This document shows positions 1 to 6,136 of a stretch of DNA of 11,656 nucleotides, in pieces. The notes beneath the pieces are model-generated. The model had not been told where the DNA came from, ran no database searches, and saw nothing but the letters and a program-made list of their open reading frames with translations. The first letter of the stretch is position 1. The number at the start of each line of letters is the position of its first letter. This DNA is from an uncultured Acetatifactor sp. (GTDB taxonomy: Bacteria > Bacillota > Clostridia > Lachnospirales > Lachnospiraceae). The stretch lies in NCBI GenBank assembly GCA_904501885.1, contig CAJGCP010000044.1, forward strand, positions 1 through 11,656. Reading direction: 5' to 3'. Position numbers and translations under genes: made by a program.

Positions 1-79
1 AATGAGTACTTTGAACCAGAAAAGATACAGTTTTCGCCCATTATTTAGTGCAGAGTTATTGTTGTAACTTTTAAACCAA

Positions 80-117
80 TTGCACAAAGTGCCTAAAATA
101 AAGGATTTTTTGTGCAA
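80..117. promoter_or_regulatory. Inverted repeat in the leader of the first operon (possible operator)
   Basis: Nine-base arms TTGCACAAA (80-88) and TTTGTGCAA (109-117) are exact reverse complements separated by 20 bases. The left arm also sits in a smaller palindrome, GCAC-AAA-GTGC (82-92). A TAAAAT at 94-99 could be a -10 box, but no good -35 lies 16-18 bases upstream, as at an activator-dependent promoter. The right arm ends 28 bases before the ATG at 146, so a bound protein here could affect start or early transcription of the operon. The stretch 1-145 holds nothing else I can support. That this is a binding site is inference; the repeat itself is directly visible. Confidence 0.45.
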
Positions 118-145
118 AATAAATAAGAAAGAATAGAGAGAGAAT

Positions 146-2164
146 ATGGAACTGATGATGCGAAATCCTACTTCCGCAGATGTGGAGCAGGAAATAGACA
201 TGCTACTTGAGTATATCAAGGAATATCCTAAGTCCATTGACAATGTGTGGATGTGTACGATATACGGATACCCCAAAATGGAGGCGCACAAGGCATATGC
301 CAAGCGTCTTGTAGAAGGGGCGAAAAAAATCAGGGAGACCCACGTGAGCGTTTCCATGCAGATCAGCAATACTGTGGGACACGGCGACAGACATGGGTTG
401 AGCTTGGATTTTTCCGGACTGGTTTACGAAGGTTCTCCGGTAGAAACTCTGGTGGGTCATGACGGCAAAAAGGCAGGCTATACCTTCTGCTGGAGAGGCG
501 AGTACTTCAGAAAGTACATGAAGGAAACCCTAAAATACTATATGGAAGTGCAGCCGGATTGCCTGTGGATTGACGACGATTTGCGTCCGGACAATCACAA
601 TCCGGTTCAGTATGCATGCTTCTGTGACAACTGTATTGCTACCTTTAACAAGCAATATGGTAGTTCCTTCACCAGAGAGGAATTGGTGCAGGAATTCCTG
701 CACGGCGACAAGCAGTGGAGAAAGCGATACATAGATTTCATCCGTCAGGGATTGTACGAATTTACCTATGATTTTGCAAAGACGGTTCATGAATTATCTC
801 CCAACACCATAGTGTGTCTGCAAAACGGCCCCAGACGGGCGTACAGTGGTTTTGATCACACACATATTTTTGATGCCATTAAGGAAGCCACAGGCAAGGC
901 ACCCAAATTCAGACCCGGTGCCGGCGCCTATGATGATCATAATCCCAATGTTTTGATTGAAAAAATGGTGGATTTGGATTATCAGACCTCTCTTATGCCG
1001 GACTATGTGAAGAGCGTGGCTCCGGAGATTGAGAGCCTACCCTGTCAGGTATTCGGTAAGTCCCCGGCAGGCAATGCGTTGGAGACTTCTATCTACTTCG
1101 CGGCCGGCTACACAGATATGAGTTATTCCATGTTGCGGGTAAATTCGGAGGATTTAGACTGGTACAAGAGAATCTTGAAACTGTTTGAGGAACAGCGCCC
1201 TTATTGGGAGGAATTGACCAAACGTGCCGCAGATACTCATCAAAGCGGACTCCGTTACTTCCTGTCCAGAGATTCCTGGGCAAGAGATATAGGTCCGGAT
1301 GAAGATATGAAGGATTTGAATGCCCTGCATTATAGAGGAGCCAACTTGTTGCTTCGGGACGCATTCCCCATCACCTTCTATAAGGAGGAAAAGGATATCT
1401 TTATGATTCATCCCGATATGGCGAGAATTATGTCCGATGCGGAGATTCGAGACCTGATGGGCAAGTGCGTGGTGACTGATGCGGAAACCTTAGAAATTCT
1501 CATTGAAAGAGGATACGAGTTCGGTGTAAAAGCTGCCCATGTGGACGATTTGGACGTATTCAAACTAAGAGAAAAGATGATGGACCATCCGGTCAATCCC
1601 GAAGGATTCAAGACATGGAAAACTACCTTTTTCACCCCAGGCAAGGCCGATGTATATCGCCTGTATCAGCCCGGTAGAAACGTAGAGGTTATCAGCGTGT
1701 ATGAAAACACATTGCCTTTAGAGCCTTACGGGGACGACGAAAAGTATCCTTACGGCATTTCCGGCGCTGCCATTAAGACCGCAGAAGGCGGTACTTGGGG
1801 TGTGTTGGGATATGTTCCCTGGAAGGGCATCATGTCCATGAATAAGAGGGAACAGATGCTGAATCTGGCAGATTACATCAGTGGAAACAAATTGGCAGCC
1901 AGAGTGCTTTCCCCCATTCAGGCAGTGCTTCTCCCCAGAGAGAACCTTAAAGGGCAAACGGTTCAGGTATCCCTGATTAACTGCACGGTAGGTCATACCG
2001 GAGAGGTGGAGCTTCTCATCCGCAGACCGGTGGCAGAAGATTTCTACTATATGTCCCAGACACAGGGCAGAACACAACTGTCCTACCGCAAGGAAGGTCA
2101 TGATTATATCGTAACCATTCCTGATATGGAAGCATGGACGGTGGGAACAGTATTTTGCGGATAA
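146..2164 (+). CDS. GH42-like (clan GH-A) glycosidase-family protein, cytoplasmic
   Basis: A 672-residue protein without a signal peptide, so probably acting inside the cell on imported oligosaccharides. The N-terminal part, about residues 20-380, looks like a TIM barrel. C115, C158, C160 and C163 reproduce the zinc-site spacing of GH42 beta-galactosidases (one Cys, about 44 residues, then CxCxxC). W141-I-D-D-D-L-R lies where GH42 has the Asn-Glu acid/base pair, so the usual Glu is not present. E294 or E296 in the APEIESLP segment is a candidate nucleophile at the end of a late strand. Residues about 390-480 resemble the GH42 trimerization domain, and about 580-672 a C-terminal beta domain. 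The start at 146 has a GAGAGAG-type ribosome site just upstream; the ATGs at 155 and 158 are alternatives. It is first in an operon with a sugar kinase and isomerase. Substrate unknown; it could be a non-GH42 family sharing the scaffold. Confidence 0.7.
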   Translation: MELMMRNPTSADVEQEIDMLLEYIKEYPKSIDNVWMCTIYGYPKMEAHKAYAKRLVEGAKKIRETHVSVSMQISNTVGHGDRHGLSLDFSGLVYEGSPVETLVGHDGKKAGYTFCWRGEYFRKYMKETLKYYMEVQPDCLWIDDDLRPDNHNPVQYACFCDNCIATFNKQYGSSFTREELVQEFLHGDKQWRKRYIDFIRQGLYEFTYDFAKTVHELSPNTIVCLQNGPRRAYSGFDHTHIFDAIKEATGKAPKFRPGAGAYDDHNPNVLIEKMVDLDYQTSLMPDYVKSVAPEIESLPCQVFGKSPAGNALETSIYFAAGYTDMSYSMLRVNSEDLDWYKRILKLFEEQRPYWEELTKRAADTHQSGLRYFLSRDSWARDIGPDEDMKDLNALHYRGANLLLRDAFPITFYKEEKDIFMIHPDMARIMSDAEIRDLMGKCVVTDAETLEILIERGYEFGVKAAHVDDLDVFKLREKMMDHPVNPEGFKTWKTTFFTPGKADVYRLYQPGRNVEVISVYENTLPLEPYGDDEKYPYGISGAAIKTAEGGTWGVLGYVPWKGIMSMNKREQMLNLADYISGNKLAARVLSPIQAVLLPRENLKGQTVQVSLINCTVGHTGEVELLIRRPVAEDFYYMSQTQGRTQLSYRKEGHDYIVTIPDMEAWTVGTVFCG

Positions 2165-2214
2165 ATCGTGGATTCAGAACTGACAGGAAATCATCGGAAA
2201 GAGAAAAATATCAT

Positions 2215-3612
2215 ATGAACCTAATGGGAATTGATGTGGGTACCACATCGGTAAAAACAGCAATATTCAATGAAAAACTAGAAATGCTTTCCGCATCCAA
2301 TATTGATTATACCCTGGAGACCCACGAAGATATCGTGGAATTTGAGGCGACCCGTTATTGGGATATTGTGAGGGAAGAATTGGACCGCCTTGCGGTTCCT
2401 GTGGATGCCCTTGCCATAGACACACAGTGTGAAACCCTCATTCTCACAGATGAAGAGGGTAATCCTGTGAGAAAGGCCATCGTATGGCTGGATAATCGTG
2501 CTACACAGGAGGCGGAGGCCATAGAGGCTCGCTTTGGCAGAAAAAAGGTCTATGAGATTACCGGTCAGCCGGAAATCACAGCCACCTGGCCTGCCTGCAA
2601 ATTGTTGTGGGTGAAAAATAATGAGCCGGAAATTTGGGCTAAGACCCAAAAAATCTTTTTGTTGGAAGATTATCTTTTGTACAAACTGACGGGACAATTT
2701 GTGACGGAGAAAACGCTGCAGTCTTCCACCATTTACTTTGACATACATACGTCTGGTTGGTGGCAGGAAATGCTGGATTTTATCGGCGTGTCCACGGAGA
2801 TGTTGCCCAAGTTAATGGACAGTGGCCGGTTGGTAGGGCAGTATCGGGGAATCAAGATTGTGACGGGAGCTATGGACCAGGTGTCCGGTGCCATCGGTGC
2901 CGGCGTAGTGAAAAAAGGAATTGTCAGCGAAATGACCGGCACTACCATGGTGATTTTCAGTCCCTGTGAGGAGGTCCCGCCATTTCTGGAGGACAGTATC
3001 ATTCCCTGTCATTATAATTACGATGGCAAGTACTGTCTGCTTACCTGGTCTGCCACGGCAGGTATGGCACTGAAATGGTTTAAGAATGCTTTCTGCGAGG
3101 GTATGAGTTTTGACGATTTAAATGTGCTTGCTAAAGATATTCCGCCGGGATGCGACGGGCTCACATTTTTGCCTTATCTTTGTGGCTCCACTATGCCCAA
3201 ATACAATCCTGCCGCAAGGGGCAGTTTTACCGGGTTGACCCCGGAGCACACCAGGGCACACTTCGCAAGAAGCATTATGGAAGCTATTTCCTGTACATTA
3301 AAGGAAAATCTGGAATACCTAAACCTTGATGTGACGCAGATACGGGCCATGGGAGGTGGAGCGAACAGTTCCCTGTGGTGCCAGATGAAAGCAGATATGA
3401 CAGGCAAGACCATGGTGACCTTGGAAAACAACGAAACGGCATGCTTGGGCGGTGCCATTTTGGCTGGCGTAGGTGTTGGTTGTTTCCAATCCGTGGAAAG
3501 TGTGTTGGATTTGATCAAAGTGAAGAATGTCTATCGCCCTTCCGGTGTGGATTATTCAGAAACTTATCGGAACTATCAAAATGCGGATAACATTTTAAAT
3601 GTGCGCAAGTAG
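2215..3612 (+). CDS. FGGY-family sugar kinase (xylulokinase/fuculokinase-like)
   Basis: Predicted to phosphorylate a ketose with ATP in the cytoplasm, acting after the isomerase encoded next. The 465-residue product is near the usual 480-500 of the family. The N-terminal phosphate loop GIDVGTTSVK starts at residue 5, with D7 the conserved Asp. A sugar-site segment AIDTQCETLILTDEEG is followed by IVWLDNRA. GAMDQVSGAIGAG contains the probable catalytic base D221. The C-terminal ATPase half carries MTGTT, the adenosine-site MGGGANS and the ACLGGAILAGVG helix. The reading frame stays open upstream to 2134 inside the preceding gene, but I place the start at 2215 because family homology begins there and a GGAAAGAG lies 11 bases before it; 2224 is an alternative. 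The substrate cannot be told from sequence alone: L-fuculose, D-xylulose and L-ribulose types share these motifs. Confidence 0.9.
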   Translation: MNLMGIDVGTTSVKTAIFNEKLEMLSASNIDYTLETHEDIVEFEATRYWDIVREELDRLAVPVDALAIDTQCETLILTDEEGNPVRKAIVWLDNRATQEAEAIEARFGRKKVYEITGQPEITATWPACKLLWVKNNEPEIWAKTQKIFLLEDYLLYKLTGQFVTEKTLQSSTIYFDIHTSGWWQEMLDFIGVSTEMLPKLMDSGRLVGQYRGIKIVTGAMDQVSGAIGAGVVKKGIVSEMTGTTMVIFSPCEEVPPFLEDSIIPCHYNYDGKYCLLTWSATAGMALKWFKNAFCEGMSFDDLNVLAKDIPPGCDGLTFLPYLCGSTMPKYNPAARGSFTGLTPEHTRAHFARSIMEAISCTLKENLEYLNLDVTQIRAMGGGANSSLWCQMKADMTGKTMVTLENNETACLGGAILAGVGVGCFQSVESVLDLIKVKNVYRPSGVDYSETYRNYQNADNILNVRK

Positions 3613-3645
3613 AAGGCGTAAGCACCAAAAGAGTATGCATGGTAA

Positions 3646-3652
3646 AAGGAGG
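3646..3652 (+). promoter_or_regulatory. Ribosome binding site that sets the isomerase start
   Basis: AAGGAGG lies nine bases before the ATG at 3662. The reading frame is open back to 3599, overlapping the kinase end, but the upstream in-frame ATGs at 3599 and 3635 have no comparable site, so translation almost certainly begins at 3662. Confidence 0.85.
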
Positions 3653-3661
3653 ATAATTATT

Positions 3662-5011
3662 ATGGCAAAAGCGGCTTTTGTAGGTTTTGGAGAGGTGAAT
3701 ACCCCCAAAGAGTTGATTGTAAACAAATGTGCGGCAGCACTACAGGCCCTGAAAAACGAGGGTGTGGAGACCATCAGCGTTTATCCTGTTACGGACGATT
3801 ACGAGGAAAAGGATGTGAACGCAGCCATTGCGGCTCTCAAGGGTCAGGAATTTGATTATCTTGTGGTTTGTATTGCGGGTTGGATACCCACCCATGCAGT
3901 GGTGAAAATCACAGAACACTTCCGTGAAAAACCCATGGTTTTGTGGGGACTTTGCGGCTGGATGGAGGACGGTAGAATCGTCACCACCGCGGATCAGGCA
4001 GGTACCACTGCAATTAGAAAGACCTTCTATGACTTGGGGTATACCTTCAAGTATGTCTATGATATCATCGGCCTGCCCACCAATTCTAAGAAGGTTGCTC
4101 AGTTCGGTACGGCGGCAGCGGCGGCAAACAAACTGCGCCATGCAAAGGCCGGAATGGCGGGATATCGTGATATGAACCTGTATGGCACACAGCACGATGG
4201 CCCCTCCTTAAAGAGAGTTGTAGGAACTGAGATTGAAACTTTCGAAATGCTGGATATGGAACAACGCTATCAGAAGATTACTGCGGAGCAGAAAGATGCA
4301 GTCATCAAGAATTGCATGTCCAAGTGGAACTTCCTGAAGGAAGCAAAGAGAGAAGGTTTGGAAAAGGCCGCAGGTTATTATCTGGCAGTAAAGGAAATCT
4401 GTGACGAGAGAGGATATGATGCGATTTCCCTGAAAGATGTGGACGGTATGAAGAAACTTTTGGGCTTCCCTCCTGCACCTATTTTTATGCTTTTAGCAGA
4501 TGAGGAAGGTTTGTGCACCATTCCTGAAAATGACTGCCTGGGCAGCATCACCCAGATGATGGTAAAATATACCACTGGACAGGCGGCTCCTTATCTGGAA
4601 TTCTACGAGTTCTTTGAGGACAGTGTGATTGCTGGCGTGCCTGATTATGTGCCTGCCGCTGTGGTAGAAGGTGATGTCACTGTGATGCCTGCTGCATTTG
4701 GAGAATTGTCAGAGGGAATCTTGAATGTAAGTAAAGTGAAAACCGGAGAACTGACCATGTGCCGTTTGACCACCATTGATGGCAAATATTACATGCACAT
4801 GGTGACAGGAGAGGGCAAGACACCTCCTAAGTGGGAGGAAGCAGGTTGGACACAGCCCGCACCCCAGCTGCCGGGTCTTCAGATTTTCCTGCAGGATGTT
4901 CCTGCGTTTGCAGAAAATGTAATGTGCCAGCACTATATTATCTCTTATGGAGATAACACCGGTGTCATCACAGATTTGTGTAAGATTTTAGGAATCGAAA
5001 TACTGAAATAA
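3662..5011 (+). CDS. L-fucose/L-arabinose isomerase-family protein
   Basis: A 449-residue member of the L-fucose isomerase-related family, expected to interconvert an aldose and a ketose with a divalent metal in the cytoplasm and feed the kinase encoded upstream. The N-terminal Rossmann-like domain starts with KAAFVGFGEVNTP and contains the strand FDYLVVCIAGW. The C-terminal half holds the probable metal site: E289 in IPENDCLGSITQMM aligns by eye with the AESD...GALTMQ segment of E. coli FucI (E337), an acidic residue in the LEFYEFFED segment (about 313-320) takes the place of D361, and H424 in CQHYIISYGD takes the place of H528. The end GVITDLCKILGIEI matches the family's usual C-terminus. 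It lies 49 bases after the kinase and is followed by a terminator, so it is last in this operon. The precise sugar is unknown; the residue matches come from memory of FucI. Confidence 0.82.
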   Translation: MAKAAFVGFGEVNTPKELIVNKCAAALQALKNEGVETISVYPVTDDYEEKDVNAAIAALKGQEFDYLVVCIAGWIPTHAVVKITEHFREKPMVLWGLCGWMEDGRIVTTADQAGTTAIRKTFYDLGYTFKYVYDIIGLPTNSKKVAQFGTAAAAANKLRHAKAGMAGYRDMNLYGTQHDGPSLKRVVGTEIETFEMLDMEQRYQKITAEQKDAVIKNCMSKWNFLKEAKREGLEKAAGYYLAVKEICDERGYDAISLKDVDGMKKLLGFPPAPIFMLLADEEGLCTIPENDCLGSITQMMVKYTTGQAAPYLEFYEFFEDSVIAGVPDYVPAAVVEGDVTVMPAAFGELSEGILNVSKVKTGELTMCRLTTIDGKYYMHMVTGEGKTPPKWEEAGWTQPAPQLPGLQIFLQDVPAFAENVMCQHYIISYGDNTGVITDLCKILGIEILK

Positions 5012-5050
5012 TCGATAACAGAATAAATGGTCCTAAGGTGGACGAAAAGA

Positions 5051-5088
5051 AAATCGCTGTAGGTATTAACGCCTGCAGCGATTTTTTT
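5051..5088. terminator. Intrinsic terminator between convergent genes
   Basis: An 11-pair stem (5054-5064 with 5071-5081, including two G-U pairs) closes a six-base loop and is followed by seven Ts (5082-5088), giving a good terminator for the plus-strand operon ending at 5011. Three As before the stem can extend the pairing into the T-run. On the minus strand the two G-U pairs become A-C mismatches, but a broken T-run (TTTTCTTTT) follows, so weaker termination of the AraC gene transcript is also possible. Confidence 0.85.
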
Positions 5089-5114
5089 GAAGGAACAATT
5101 GGAAAATATTAATT

Positions 5115-5912
5115 TTAGGTAAAACTAATCGTCGAAAAATAGTTCTGTTTAAATTGTGATGGTGTTACGTTCTTTTTTTTCTTAAAGGTACGGATGAAAT
5201 GGGAAGAATTACTAAATCCACATAATTCCGCAATTGCTTCGACACTTAGGTCTGAGGTGATTAGCATAGCAACAGCTTGGGATAGACGTACCTCTAATTG
5301 ATATTCTGCCGGGGATTGGTTGAATTTTTGCTTGAACTTCCGCTGCAGATAGTCCGGGTTCATATGAAACTCTGAGGCTAAATTATCCAATGTGAGGTGC
5401 ATATTGTAGTTGTCGTCTATGTAATTCCTTATTTGGAGAATTGTCGATATGCTTTTCGTATTCTGCAGCCCGTTGGAGTTTTCTTTCATTTGCCTTAGGA
5501 ATTTCCAGAGGCAGCTGGAACACTCGAAACTATCTTGTGCGGCAAATGCCTGCATAAGGTCATTTAGAAGGGCGGAGTCCTTTTCTATGTTCACACAACG
5601 CAAGAAGCGGGGAATCAATGCGAAAGCCTCCTGGGAGAGCTTTACGTTATCCGCCTCAAAAAACACAATTTGAGCCTGCGGGAAAAAACCACTGATGACC
5701 TTGTCGTTGGGACGAAGAAATCGAATTGACCCGGCGGTGATGGTATATTTCTTATCGTTGATGATAGTGTGTCCGCCATCCTTCAAGAACAATGCTATTT
5801 CATAATGCTTTACAATTCGGGGTGGATTTGGTTTGTTCGTCCACGAAGGGTCATCCCCCTGATAGGAAGTGGCTAAGGTTACATTGAACTTTAATCCGAT
5901 ATGCCTTGTCAT
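5115..5912 (-). CDS. AraC-family transcriptional regulator with N-terminal cupin-like sensor domain
   Basis: A 265-residue DNA-binding regulator, a typical AraC/XylS length. Residues about 35-90 form a cupin-like sugar-sensing domain (HYEIALFLKDGGH, then YTITAGSIRFLRPND, where a GxxxxxxPxD turn is visible). Residues about 155-262 hold the paired helix-turn-helix domain: the first HTH at about 172-195 (LTLDNLASEFHMNPDYLQRK), the second at about 222-245 (SVEAIAELCGFSNSSHFIRT), then FKKKKNVTPSQFK, the family signature end. The start at 5912 is supported by GAGAGG (complement of 5923-5928) ten bases away. The gene converges on the isomerase operon and diverges from the GH105 gene, so it probably controls one or both groups in response to a released sugar. 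Whether it activates or represses is not visible; most sugar-responsive members activate. Confidence 0.93.
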   Translation of the reverse strand: MTRHIGLKFNVTLATSYQGDDPSWTNKPNPPRIVKHYEIALFLKDGGHTIINDKKYTITAGSIRFLRPNDKVISGFFPQAQIVFFEADNVKLSQEAFALIPRFLRCVNIEKDSALLNDLMQAFAAQDSFECSSCLWKFLRQMKENSNGLQNTKSISTILQIRNYIDDNYNMHLTLDNLASEFHMNPDYLQRKFKQKFNQSPAEYQLEVRLSQAVAMLITSDLSVEAIAELCGFSNSSHFIRTFKKKKNVTPSQFKQNYFSTISFT

Positions 5913-6136
5913 TGTTGGGTTACCTCTCTAACTGTATATATTGTATTTGTTGTAAGAAAAAATCACACAAATCACGCCTCAATAAAGCGACATTGTGATA
6001 TTTTTTGTGGATATAGTGCATAGAAATGACGTTTTTTTTATTATATTATATATCTAGAGAAATGTAAACATGGATTCATGGGATGAAGTGCTTAGAATTA
6101 CAGTTCCAAGAATATAATGAAAGAGGAGATTGCGGT
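5913..6136. promoter_or_regulatory. Divergent control region between the AraC regulator and the GH105 gene
   Basis: This 224-base AT-rich stretch must contain both divergent promoters. Visible elements: a nine-base-period direct repeat AAATCAC/AAATCAC (5960-5966, 5969-5975), with GTGAT in opposite orientation at 5995-5999; ATTTTTTGTG at 6000-6009, an exact copy of bases 105-114 before the first operon; and GTGCATA at 6016-6022. TATATT or TATTAT (6042-6049) could be the -10 of the rightward promoter. TACAAT (complement of 5940-5945) could be the -10 of the leftward one. Direct repeats between divergent genes are typical of AraC-family binding sites. Binding is inferred, not shown. Confidence 0.6.
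6122..6129 (+). promoter_or_regulatory. Ribosome binding site that sets the GH105 start
   Basis: AGAGGAGA lies seven bases before the ATG at 6137. The frame is open back to an ATG at 6083, but that start has no ribosome site, and the 18 extra residues it would add do not look like family sequence. Confidence 0.75.

Noticed and set aside
1..48. Possible 3' end of an upstream plus-strand gene (frame 1, ending TAG at 46-48)
   Set aside because: Only 15 codons are visible with no recognisable family sequence. Frame 2 is also open from an ATG at base 2 to a TAA at 65-67, so neither reading can be preferred.
1718..2101. Minus-strand open frames of 60-156 codons across the glycosidase, kinase, isomerase and GH105 genes
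   Set aside because: They lie antisense to well-supported genes, lack ribosome sites and show no recognisable protein families.
2134..2214. N-terminal extension of the kinase overlapping the preceding gene
   Set aside because: The 27 extra residues are basic and unlike the family, which begins at the MGIDVGTT segment; the ribosome site fits 2215.
6083..6136. Earlier ATG for the GH105 gene
   Set aside because: It has no ribosome site, whereas AGAGGAGA stands seven bases before the ATG at 6137.
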